The translations under genes were made by a program, and so were the position numbers. Below the pieces are notes generated by a model. The model was not told where the DNA came from. It saw only the letters and a list, made by a program, of their open reading frames with translations, and ran no database searches. From assembly GCA_016839555.1 (NCBI GenBank), contig JAEOUA010000007.1, positions 124,001 through 188,000 of the forward strand: a DNA stretch of 64,000 nucleotides, in the 5' to 3' direction. Below are positions 31,321 through 40,808 of the stretch, piece after piece (the stretch's first letter is position 1; the number at the start of each line of letters is the position of its first letter). The stretch comes from Promethearchaeota archaeon. GTDB taxonomy: Archaea > Asgardarchaeota > Lokiarchaeia > Sigyniarchaeales > SOKP01.

Positions 31321-31601
31321 AACTTTTTGAGTATCCTTTAAAGCTGATAAAAACTTTCTCTTATTTCTTTAAGGAAAATAAATGATGATACTAATATTTT
31401 TTAGTATAAAATATCACTTCTTTTATTTAAATATTCATACTATTTTTTATTTAAATGCTATATAACCTTACATTAGGAGAAGTAATTATTAATAATTAGT
31501 TTTAAATTTTGGATTATATTGAAAAAGTTAAAGAAATTGCATAATTATAATATATCAATCTTGATTTCACAAATATATAAAAAATTAGGAGTATAGCAAA
31601 A

Positions 31602-32477
31602 TTAACTTGATGGTCTTTTGCTCCGAATTTCAGTTTTAGGAATATCTTTAAATTTTTGAATTGTTTTTTCTAATTTTACCTTTTGCTCTTCTAATAAATT
31701 TTTATCTTTTGCTAATTTATCTCTTTCTCGTTTGATTATATTTTTTTCATCTTCAATTCTACGATTTTCTTTTTCTAATTGTCTCTTTTCATCTGCCACA
31801 TTTGATTTTTCTCGTGAAATATCTTTAATAATTCTGTCTTTTTTATCCTCTAAATCCTTTATATCAATTGTTAATTGATCTCTCTCATCTTTTAGATTAT
31901 TTATTTTTCTTTGCCAATCTCTTGCTTCATTTTTTAATTTAGAATTATCTCCTCTTAATTTTTTGATTTTATCTTCTTCTTTCTTTCGAGTTTTTTCAAG
32001 ATCTTTTCTTGCATTTTTAAGGTCGTCTTTTAATTGTGCTAGTTTATCTTTTTCATCTTTTAAATCTTTGAATTCATCATCTAATTGTTCTTTCTTTTTT
32101 CTTAACATATCTTTAGTATTTTGAATTTTATCTTTTTCTTTTTCTAGATTCATTTTTTGATTTTCAATGTTATTCTGCATATCTTGTATATTATCTTTTA
32201 TATCATCCTGCTTTTTTAGCATGTTTTTCATATCTAATTCTATAGATTTTCTCTTATTTTCGAGATCTTCAATATTGGTGTTGTATTTCTGAATTTTTTC
32301 GATAGTGTTCTCCCACTCTTCACGTTCTTTTTTAAGCTTATTTCTTTCCTTTTTAAGTTTTTGAAGAAGTTTTTTACTGGGAAGAGCTCTCTCCTTCTCG
32401 ATTGGAGTTTTTTCTTTTATTTGATATTTATTTGGTGTTTTTTCTTGCATACTTTTCTTCACTATATTCTTATACAA
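31602..32477 (-). CDS. Long coiled-coil protein
   Basis: Almost entirely K/E/D/R heptad-like sequence (e.g. 'LKKERNKLKKEREEWENTIEKI', 'KRQLEKENRRIEDEKNIIKRERDKL'). Confidence 0.75.
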   Translation of the reverse strand: MYKNIVKKSMQEKTPNKYQIKEKTPIEKERALPSKKLLQKLKKERNKLKKEREEWENTIEKIQKYNTNIEDLENKRKSIELDMKNMLKKQDDIKDNIQDMQNNIENQKMNLEKEKDKIQNTKDMLRKKKEQLDDEFKDLKDEKDKLAQLKDDLKNARKDLEKTRKKEEDKIKKLRGDNSKLKNEARDWQRKINNLKDERDQLTIDIKDLEDKKDRIIKDISREKSNVADEKRQLEKENRRIEDEKNIIKRERDKLAKDKNLLEEQKVKLEKTIQKFKDIPKTEIRSKRPSS

Positions 32478-32598
32478 AATAATAGAATTTATTTCTTTAG
32501 CAAATTCATGTTTAAAAAAAAACTCATTTATATAGTTTAATTTGTATGTGTGTATTAATAAAAATAGTACTCAATTAAAAATAAGAGGTTTATATAAA

Positions 32599-32967
32599 AT
32601 GAGTTTTGATGAGGAATTTGATGAGGAATTTGACGAAGATCTTGGTGGTCCCTCGGAAAAGGCTCCAAGTAAGAAATTTAAATCGAAAACCCCAGAAATA
32701 AAAGGACCTTCCGGTGGAAAAAAGATTTCCCTCTATTTTACCTCTACAGTAGGTCCAGGAGAAAAGAAACAAAAACTTATGGTTGACAATGCTAATCTTG
32801 TTGATGCAATTAAGGAGACAGTGGGAAATATTTTCGGATTAGACCCTAATGACTTTCATTTATCTTCTGGTGGAGTTACTATGGAAGAATCAAGCCCCTT
32901 GAGCGATTACAATGTAGATGATGGAGATGAAGTATTACTCATTCCTAGCTCAACAGCAGGTAAATAA
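32599..32967 (+). CDS. Ubiquitin-like modifier
   Basis: Beta-grasp-like region 'GGKKISLYFTSTVGPGEKKQKLMVDNANLVDAIKETVGNIFGLDPNDFHLSSGGVTMEESSPLSDYNVDDGDEVLLIPSSTAGK' and operonic linkage to E1/E2/JAMM. ATG at 32599 preferred over the ORF-track start at 32542. Confidence 0.82.
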   Translation: MSFDEEFDEEFDEDLGGPSEKAPSKKFKSKTPEIKGPSGGKKISLYFTSTVGPGEKKQKLMVDNANLVDAIKETVGNIFGLDPNDFHLSSGGVTMEESSPLSDYNVDDGDEVLLIPSSTAGK

Positions 32968-33077
32968 ATAATTTATTGGTATTTGGTAATTATTTATTTT
33001 TCAATTATGGAATTTTTTTATTTTTTTAATTTTTTTAAATTATTAACCAAGCAATAATTATATAAAGATTTGATTTT

Positions 33078-34304
33078 ATGATAAAAGAATCTGATTTTTT
33101 TAGTGAAATGTTAACCTCAGAAGAACGAGAGCTATATGATAGACAATTCCGTTTAGAAGGGTGGTCTCAAAAGGTCGTTAAGAATTCTCGAGTGTTAATT
33201 ATAGGTATTGGGGGTTTAGGGTGTGAGATAGCTAAAAATCTTGCAATGCTTGGAGTTGGTCATTTAGACTTAGTTGATTTAGATGTTATTGAGTATTCTA
33301 ATTTAAATAGGCAATTATTATTTGCTGGAGCTAAATTGGGTCAGCCGAAAGCCATAGTTGCCGCTGAAAAATTAAAAGAAATAAATCCCAAAATAACTAT
33401 AAAAGCATATCACTCTTCTTTAGAAAGATTAGATCCAATTATTTATAAAAAAGCGGATGTCGTTATTGGCGGACTAGATTCGATGAACGCTCGACTTAAC
33501 CTAAATGCCCATTGTATACGATTTGGAAAACCACTTGTTGATGGAGGTGTAGCTGGATATCATGGACATATGTATACTGTATTTCCATATGTGAATGCAT
33601 GCTATGAATGTAATCCATTGCCTGTAGGTGAAATTGATGACATGGCAGCATGTACGGTGGTCGGCATACCTCGTAAACGTATACATTGTGTATTTAAAGG
33701 TGATATGGCATTTAAAGAAAAATTTGAGCGAGATCCCAATCCGAAGGATATTAATGATATAAAATTTATTCAAAAAGAAGCAAATATATTAGCTGAGAAG
33801 TATGATTTTCTCCCTAAATTCACCAAATCCGATATTTTACAGATTATAGATAGGCATGATCCGGGCATTATCACAATAAATGCCTTAATATCGGCGATGG
33901 AGTCCCATGAGGCTGTAAAAATAATACATTGGATAAACGGACATAAAGCTTTGGGGAGACCAGTGACATCATATGTAGTTTTTAATGCTATGACTATGAA
34001 ATTTTACCATATTGAAAAAAAAAGAAATCCCGAATGTCCTCAATGCGGAAATAATGTAAAAAGAGTAAAAATACAAATAAGAAAGACTTCTCCATGTGAA
34101 AATATTATAAAACTTTTACTAAATAATGGATTTGAATTAGATCCCGATTACGAGCCAATTTTAACCACAATGGATTTTAATAATATCAAAGTAGTGGATT
34201 TGGATAAAACACCGATTGAAAATGATCTTAGGAATTTTGACCTTATAACGGCTGTTGGCTTTAAGAATTTCGGCGAGATTTTTATTACATTAAATTTAGC
34301 ATGA
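33078..34304 (+). CDS. E1-like activating enzyme (UBA3/UBA2-like)
   Basis: 'VLIIGIGGLGCEIAKNLAMLGVGHLDLVDLDVIEYSNLNRQLLF', 'GGLDSMNARLNLN', catalytic-Cys-type 'MAACTVVGIPRKRIHC', C-terminal CxxC 'PECPQCG' and a C-terminal UFD-like segment. Confidence 0.92.
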   Translation: MIKESDFFSEMLTSEERELYDRQFRLEGWSQKVVKNSRVLIIGIGGLGCEIAKNLAMLGVGHLDLVDLDVIEYSNLNRQLLFAGAKLGQPKAIVAAEKLKEINPKITIKAYHSSLERLDPIIYKKADVVIGGLDSMNARLNLNAHCIRFGKPLVDGGVAGYHGHMYTVFPYVNACYECNPLPVGEIDDMAACTVVGIPRKRIHCVFKGDMAFKEKFERDPNPKDINDIKFIQKEANILAEKYDFLPKFTKSDILQIIDRHDPGIITINALISAMESHEAVKIIHWINGHKALGRPVTSYVVFNAMTMKFYHIEKKRNPECPQCGNNVKRVKIQIRKTSPCENIIKLLLNNGFELDPDYEPILTTMDFNNIKVVDLDKTPIENDLRNFDLITAVGFKNFGEIFITLNLA

Positions 34305-34403
34305 TTATTCTCTTATAATTTTATTCAAAAAAGTATTTAATAAAAATATATTAGATAGAATTATTACTTAATTTATAAAAATGATATAAAAAGAAGTGAA
34401 ATT

Positions 34404-34931
34404 ATGAGTTTAAGAAGCACGAGGATATCTCAAGATTTTGCGGCATTAAAAAAAATGATAAAAAACGGAACTATAGTCCAATTAAAACCTTGGGATAAAA
34501 AAAACAAGAGTATAGACCATCTTAAGGTTACCATTGAAGGACCAAAAGGAACTGCATATGAGGGGGGATTATTTAGGTTGGAAGTAAAATATCCTCCGCA
34601 ATATCCTAAAGTTCCTCCTTTTCTAAGATTATATACCCCTATTTGGCATCCAAATTTCTGGCCGAAACCCCATGAATATAAAGGGCAGAGAAATATTTGT
34701 TTAGCGTTGATTGATCCCTCATTAATTGGCAAAAAAGGGGGTTGGTCTCCTTCAAAAACTATTGTTACTGTGATCAATGCTATTATTGCGATGTTAAATA
34801 CTCGCGGAAAATATTTTAATCCCACAGATGTTTATAATAAAAAAGCTGCTTTAGAATCTATGAATAAGCGGGATTATTTTGAGAAAAAGGTTAAACATCT
34901 TGTAAAAAAATATGCGAATAAAAAGTGGTGA
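34404..34931 (+). CDS. E2-like ubiquitin-conjugating enzyme (UBC fold)
   Basis: 'FRLEVKYPPQYPKVPPFLRLYTPIWHPN' HPN motif, catalytic Cys in 'NICLALID', 'GGWSPSKTIVTVINAIIAML'. Confidence 0.94.
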   Translation: MSLRSTRISQDFAALKKMIKNGTIVQLKPWDKKNKSIDHLKVTIEGPKGTAYEGGLFRLEVKYPPQYPKVPPFLRLYTPIWHPNFWPKPHEYKGQRNICLALIDPSLIGKKGGWSPSKTIVTVINAIIAMLNTRGKYFNPTDVYNKKAALESMNKRDYFEKKVKHLVKKYANKKW

Positions 34932-34943
34932 GGAGAAAGGTAG

Positions 34944-35750
34944 ATGGATGAGAATCTAAAAAGAGATTCAATTAAAGAAACATTAAAAAAAAAAGTAAGA
35001 GAGCAATTAAAAGAAGAGCTCAAGAAAGAACTAAAACAAGAGCTTTTGGATGAAATTTATCAAGAATTAATGCAAGAAGAGATCGAATTCAAACAAGAAA
35101 TAACCTCAACCTTTAAAAATAAAATTGATAAAGGGAAATCTATTCAAAAAGCAGAAATGATAAAAGCACCCCAAAAAGTACAACAGATTCAAATTTCTAT
35201 AAAAGCAGTATTAAAAATGACAACCCATGCCTTAAAATATGCAAATAAAAATATACCACGAGAAAACTGGGTGGAGGTCATCGGATTGTTGGCAGGTAAA
35301 GAAAAAGATAACATTCTCCATATTAAGAATGCATATCCAATTGGGCATGGCAATGCAATTCATGTACAAATGGATGAGCGGAGAAATAAAAGAACTGGGC
35401 ATATTAAAGCATATGAAGAGAGTAGAAAAAGAAATTTATTTATTTGTGGATGGTATCATTCTCATCCCTCTTATGGGTGTTTTATGTCAGACGAAGATAT
35501 ATATACCCAAACCGAATATCAGAAACATTGGGAAAAAGCTGTAGCCATAGTGGTTGATCCTTATGAAATAGACGGGACTTCCTATGGATTCCAGGTATTT
35601 CGATGTGATTTAAAAACTCAAAAATGGTATTCCTTACCCTTTGAAATGGAAGAATCCTTAAATGTAAGCTTATTGCCCAAAATTTTAGATTTTGTAAATC
35701 CTATTGTTGATGGAGAAGCATTATTCTTAGAATATGATGAGGAATCATAA
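34944..35750 (+). CDS. JAMM/MPN+ metalloprotease (Rpn11/CSN5-like isopeptidase) with N-terminal coiled coil
   Basis: MPN+ signature 'GWYHSHPSYGCFMSDEDIYTQ' with upstream Glu in 'VEVIGLLAG'. Confidence 0.94.
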   Translation: MDENLKRDSIKETLKKKVREQLKEELKKELKQELLDEIYQELMQEEIEFKQEITSTFKNKIDKGKSIQKAEMIKAPQKVQQIQISIKAVLKMTTHALKYANKNIPRENWVEVIGLLAGKEKDNILHIKNAYPIGHGNAIHVQMDERRNKRTGHIKAYEESRKRNLFICGWYHSHPSYGCFMSDEDIYTQTEYQKHWEKAVAIVVDPYEIDGTSYGFQVFRCDLKTQKWYSLPFEMEESLNVSLLPKILDFVNPIVDGEALFLEYDEES

Positions 35751-35794
35751 GGAATAATTAAGGTCTATAATTTCACATAATAAAGGGTAATTAA

Positions 35795-36957
35795 GTGAGG
35801 TATCAGAGTATTGGTGATTTTCAATTAAAAAAAGTTATTTTATTCCTTTAATCATAAGTTTCATCATTGGATTTATTCATGGAGTATTAATAGAGCCATC
35901 TTTTAATCTCTTTATTTCCTGGATTTTAATTGGGTTTTGGGTTATCTTTTCTATGAAAAGTATAGCTAAAATTAGAAAATATCGGCAATTTAATTCCCCT
36001 CATAATACCTCATTTTTTATTTTAGGGATCAATACAATTGGATTATTTTATTACTATACTAGCTTTTATACAGAATTAATTAATTGGGAATTATTTCAAG
36101 AAATTCAGAATTTTACTTTTTTTAATGCGTGGATCCTTATTTTCTCGCTTCCTTATTTAGTGTATGGACTATATTCCCTCTTTAAATGCATAAAAAAATA
36201 TCATGTAATATACATATATAAAGTTAAATCCATCAATACTCGAAAATTTATAGTCTTTTATTCTGTTTTGATTTTCACAGCAAATATAATCTTTCTAATT
36301 ATTCTTTTATATGAAATTGAAATTCTTTTTTTTACTCCTTTAATTAATTCTCCCGGACTAATTTATATCTTCTATAATTTTTTTATTTTTGTTTTGATTA
36401 TTTATGCAATTGCTAAGAAAAGAACAACTATTTCAGATATTTCACCTGAATTAATAGCACAGCGAAGGGCTCAAGTAGAATCGGTTCAATCAGCACCCAT
36501 TAGATCAGCACGAAGGGCACCCTCTAGTAGAGCCTCATCCTCTAGTAGATCTCAAAGAACAATGTCTACCACAAGATCAAGAACTACTCCAAAAGTGTAT
36601 AGACCGAAAACACAAAAAGCGCGGTCAAAATTAAGTACTCAACAAAAGAAGCAAATTTTTGAAAAAATAAAAAGCATGAAACCAAAAACCACGATGCTTA
36701 CACTAGATGATTTTAAATGCATCTTTTGCTTTAATCTTCCAGAATATCCAAAAGACAAGGGAAGGGGAATAGTTCTTTGCCCAAAATGTAATTATCCTGC
36801 TCACGCTGATGAGTTTAAAGATTGGCTTAAAAATTCGAATTTATGCTCTCGATGCAGTGCAGAATTACCTGCTTCTTATAAAAGAAATCCAAAAACTGTT
36901 TCAGTGAAATTTTATAGTAAAGTCATCCAATATTATAAGAAAAAAGAAAAATTGTGA
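35795..36957 (+). CDS. Membrane RING-like Zn-finger protein, candidate E3 (called ORF 35953-36957; N-terminus appears to require a frameshift)
   Basis: TM helices followed by a Ser/Arg-rich linker and 'CIFCFNLPEYPKDKGRGIVLCPKCNYPAHADEFKDWLKNSNLCSRC'. Coding-like frame from GTG 35795 (VRYQSIGDFQLKK) joins SYFIPLIISFIIG... by a -1 shift at A7 (35827-35833). Confidence 0.65.
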
Positions 36958-37142
36958 AAGTAGCGCAATCCGTTTTCCACTGAATATTTTTTAAGAATTA
37001 AGAGTGCATTATATCTCTTAAAAATAATAAAAGCTGATTTCACAAAAACAAATAAACTTTTTCTATCGAAGAGATTCTTGTAGTATTTTAATATTTTAAT
37101 TGTTAAAAAAAAAAGAAAATTATTATTATAAAGATCACAAAA

Positions 37143-38498
37143 TTACAATCTGGTAATATATCGATTGCGTTCCCAATCAGAAACAATCACGCGATATGCA
37201 TCGTATTCTTCTAGCTTTGCATAATAATAATTTTTAAACATTTGCTCCCCAAAAATTTCCTTCATCATATCGGATTCTTTAAATTCTGTTAGTGCAACCC
37301 TGAGGCTACCTGGCAGAGAAATGATTCCAGATTTTTCAAGATCTTTGGTAGAAAAGTGATATACATTTCTATCAGTAGGGGGAGGGATTTCAATATCATC
37401 TGAAAGGAGACCATTCAATCCTGTTCCCAATAAAACCGCAAATTGTAAATAAGGATTTCCAGCTGGATCGGGGCAGCGAATTTCACAGCGTGCGGCGCTT
37501 GATTTATTATGAAAATCAGGAACACGAATAAGAGGCGAACGATTTCGAAATCCCCACGCAACATATACTGGAGCCTCATATCCTGGTACTAACCTTTTAT
37601 AGGAATTTGGCCAACTTGATAGTACCGCACACATCGCTCTTGCATACTTTAATTGTCCAGCAATCCATTTTTTCATCTCGTAGGAAATAGAGGCCTCATC
37701 ATTAGGATCATAGAATATATTTTTACCATCCTTCCAAATACTTTGATGTACATGCATGCCGGATCCATTAATTTTTGCAAATGGCTTTGGCATAAAAGTG
37801 GCTGTCATATCATGCAGAGCAGCGACTGTTTTGATTATTGATTTAATTGTAATGGTATTATCCGCGGTATCAACAGCTTTATCATAACGAAAATCTACTT
37901 CATGCTGTCCATAAGCAACTTCATGATGAAGTGCTTCAATTTCTATGCCCATTTTATCACAATATTGTGCTATCTTATATCTCATCATTTCATTTATGTC
38001 ATATGGATCATAATCAAAGTATCCACGGAGATCCGATGGTTTAAATTCTTTTTCTTGAGTTGTTTTATCTAAAATGAAAAATTCCATTTCAGGAGCACAA
38101 TAATAGGTAAGACCATGTTCCGCAGCTTTATCAACCATTTTTTGGAGTATAAATCTCGGATCACCTTCATAGCGGCATCCATCTGGTTTATAAATATCAC
38201 AAATGACTCTGGCGACTTTATCTTCCTTTCTCCAGGGAAGAATCTGGAAGGTTGTTGGATCTGGGATGGCAACTTTATCACTTTCTTCTATAGCTCCATA
38301 GCCTGTAATTGAGCTCCCATCAAAATTTTCTCCATCTTCAAGAAAATCCTCAATTCGTTTTGCGTTTATCTCGAAAGATTTGATTAATCCATGAATATCT
38401 GTGAATTGTAGGTATATAAATTTGATATCATATTCTTTAACAGTTTCTATCACTTGATTGCATACTTTTTTTCGATTGGGGTCAGTTTTTTTAATCAT
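37143..38498 (-). CDS. glnA: Glutamine synthetase type I
   Basis: 'EDGENFDGSSITGYGAIEESD', 'PKPFAKINGSGMHVHQSIWKDGKN', 'NSYKRLVPGYEAPVYVAWGFRNRSPLIRVP'. Confidence 0.97.
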   Translation of the reverse strand: MIKKTDPNRKKVCNQVIETVKEYDIKFIYLQFTDIHGLIKSFEINAKRIEDFLEDGENFDGSSITGYGAIEESDKVAIPDPTTFQILPWRKEDKVARVICDIYKPDGCRYEGDPRFILQKMVDKAAEHGLTYYCAPEMEFFILDKTTQEKEFKPSDLRGYFDYDPYDINEMMRYKIAQYCDKMGIEIEALHHEVAYGQHEVDFRYDKAVDTADNTITIKSIIKTVAALHDMTATFMPKPFAKINGSGMHVHQSIWKDGKNIFYDPNDEASISYEMKKWIAGQLKYARAMCAVLSSWPNSYKRLVPGYEAPVYVAWGFRNRSPLIRVPDFHNKSSAARCEIRCPDPAGNPYLQFAVLLGTGLNGLLSDDIEIPPPTDRNVYHFSTKDLEKSGIISLPGSLRVALTEFKESDMMKEIFGEQMFKNYYYAKLEEYDAYRVIVSDWERNRYITRL

Positions 38499-38688
38499 TT
38501 AATATAACCAATATATATTTTTATTTTAATATTATATCTTATATATAATGAAAATTAAGAAGATATTTAAAGATAACGAAAAAAGATCTAACCTATAAAC
38601 AAAATTCTGATCAAAAATCTATCATAATACTTAAAAAGTGAGGTAATCTTAATAAAATTTAAATAAGTATAAATATATATTTTATTGT

Positions 38689-39156
38689 ATGGTTGATAAT
38701 TTAGATGAATTAGATATAGAAATATTGAAAATTTTAAGCAAAGACTCCACAATATCTAATAGCAACATAGCGAATCAATTAGATAAACATCCCACCACCA
38801 TAGCTAACCATGTGACCGAGTTAAAAAAGAATGGGATTATAAAGGAGTTTTCAATTACCATAGATTATGAAAAACTGGGTTTTGATATAATTGCCATAAT
38901 TGAATTAACAATCTCTAAAGGGAAAATGTTAGAAGTTGAAAGAGACATTGCGAAAATATCTAATGTTTTCGCTGTGTATGATATAACAGGGCAGTATGAT
39001 GCGTTAGTCCTAACGAGATGTAAAAATCGAAAGGCATTAAGTGTGCTTGTAAAAAAAATTAATTCTTATAATAACGTAATTAGAACTAATACTCATATTA
39101 TCCTTAATGTGATTAAAGAAGGAACTAATTTTTTTGATTTAATAAATATGGAATAA
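38689..39156 (+). CDS. Lrp/AsnC-family transcriptional regulator
   Basis: N-terminal HTH 'LDELDIEILKILSKDSTISNSNIANQLDKHPTTIANHVTELKKNGIIKEF' plus C-terminal RAM domain. Confidence 0.93.
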   Translation: MVDNLDELDIEILKILSKDSTISNSNIANQLDKHPTTIANHVTELKKNGIIKEFSITIDYEKLGFDIIAIIELTISKGKMLEVERDIAKISNVFAVYDITGQYDALVLTRCKNRKALSVLVKKINSYNNVIRTNTHIILNVIKEGTNFFDLINME

Positions 39157-39308
39157 AAGTGCTTTATTTATTATTTATCAAAAATCTAAATTGAAAAATG
39201 ATTATATCACCCAAAAGATATAATTACCGAAATATTTAAATCTCTATTTATCTAAGTTATATTGAAAAAGAGAAATTTAATTAAAAATTTCATACGAGAA
39301 GAAATAAG

Positions 39309-40667
39309 ATGAATGAACATAAAGATGTTAAAAAAGAAACAGGAGTAAAGGATAAATTTCTATTCGGAATGCCAAGATTGGGCTCTTCTATTGTATTAGG
39401 AATCGAAGGGTGGGCTTTACTTACACTTTATACTTCCGGTTATGCCTTAGATCCATTTCGCACGGGGTTTGCTATCGCTATGGGATATCTTACTATTGCA
39501 GTCTCTCAGTTTCTACTTGGATGGCTAAGTGATGCCAAATATACAAAGTTGGGTCGAAGAAAACCTTATATCTTAATTTTTGCTCCGCTTTTAGGGCTTT
39601 CGATTATTTTTCTTTTATTACCTCAATTGGTACTACCAGATTTAGAAAATAAAAATGCACTTTTCTTTTGGTTGTTAATATGGGATATTATTTTCAGAGC
39701 CAGTTATGCGGTTACAACTCCTTATCAAGCTTGGATGGCAGAAGTCTTTCCGGTAAACGAGAGACCAAAAGTTTCACAAATTCAAAATACTTTTAACTAT
39801 ATTGGTAATGGAATAATGGCATTATTTTCGCTTTTAATTCTAACGAGTTTTATAGATGATTTAAGAATAAATGTAAATGCCCCGGTTCCGGTGATTTTTT
39901 TCATACCCCTTGTTATTTTCGGAGTTCTGACCATTGTATTGTTCTATTTGGTAGCTATTTTCCTTCCCAATGAGCCTAAATATGAAATAAAATCTAATAT
40001 GATAGACAATCTTAAAACCATTATAAAAAATAGAAATTTTATGCTGATTATTTTGATGGTGGGTATTGCTGGATTAGGATGGACAATGGGTACTACTACA
40101 ATGTTAAAATATACTGAAGATGCCCTGGCTCTTGGAGGATTTGATTACGTGATAGTGGCTCTTTGCTTATTGATATCGATATTTGTTTTTCTTTATATTT
40201 GGAGGCGGAATATTAATAAACATGGTAAAAAAAAGATGCTCTTATTTGTATTTCTCATAGCTGCAGCATTCTTTCCAATAACATTAATAGGCTTAATTCC
40301 AATGCCCTCCTACCTTATATTTGGAATAATATTTATAGTGGGAATCGGAGCTATATTAGCTGGCTGGTTCTTATTTCCCTATATTGTCTATGCAGATCTC
40401 GCCGAAGATGATCAAAAGAAGACTGGAGAGTTAAAAGCGGGAATTTATGCGGGATTTCCCTCTATCATTCTTAATATCTTTCAAGCTGCTAGTACTTTGC
40501 TTATTGGAGCAATTCTATCAATACCCATATATTATAGTCCTACCGCTTTTGTAGATCCTTATTCCATTGGTTTAGTATTATGGGGTCCACTAGCTTCGAT
40601 AGTCTTAATTATAGCATATTTCTACACAAAAAAATACATTACTTTAGATTTTGAATGGGAAAAATAA
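39309..40667 (+). CDS. MFS / GPH-type sugar:cation symporter
   Basis: ~12 TM; 'GWLSDAKYTKLGRRKPYILIFAPLLG', 'YQAWMAEVFPVNERPKVS', 'YADLAEDDQKKTGELKAGIYAG'. Confidence 0.87.
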   Translation: MNEHKDVKKETGVKDKFLFGMPRLGSSIVLGIEGWALLTLYTSGYALDPFRTGFAIAMGYLTIAVSQFLLGWLSDAKYTKLGRRKPYILIFAPLLGLSIIFLLLPQLVLPDLENKNALFFWLLIWDIIFRASYAVTTPYQAWMAEVFPVNERPKVSQIQNTFNYIGNGIMALFSLLILTSFIDDLRINVNAPVPVIFFIPLVIFGVLTIVLFYLVAIFLPNEPKYEIKSNMIDNLKTIIKNRNFMLIILMVGIAGLGWTMGTTTMLKYTEDALALGGFDYVIVALCLLISIFVFLYIWRRNINKHGKKKMLLFVFLIAAAFFPITLIGLIPMPSYLIFGIIFIVGIGAILAGWFLFPYIVYADLAEDDQKKTGELKAGIYAGFPSIILNIFQAASTLLIGAILSIPIYYSPTAFVDPYSIGLVLWGPLASIVLIIAYFYTKKYITLDFEWEK

Positions 40668-40808
40668 TTTAAAATTTAATTATATTTTTTTTTTTGAATT
40701 TTTTTTATTTATAATTTTATATCAATATAAATAATGAAGACTTGGTTCAAATTTATTTTATTATTATTTTATTAAAAAGCAAGTTATAAGGAACAAATAG
40801 AAAAGTGC

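Noticed and set aside
34430-34825. 131-aa reverse ORF
   Set aside because: Antisense to the E2 gene.
35239-35544. 101-aa forward ORF overlapping the JAMM gene
   Set aside because: Alternative frame of a conserved MPN+ coding sequence.
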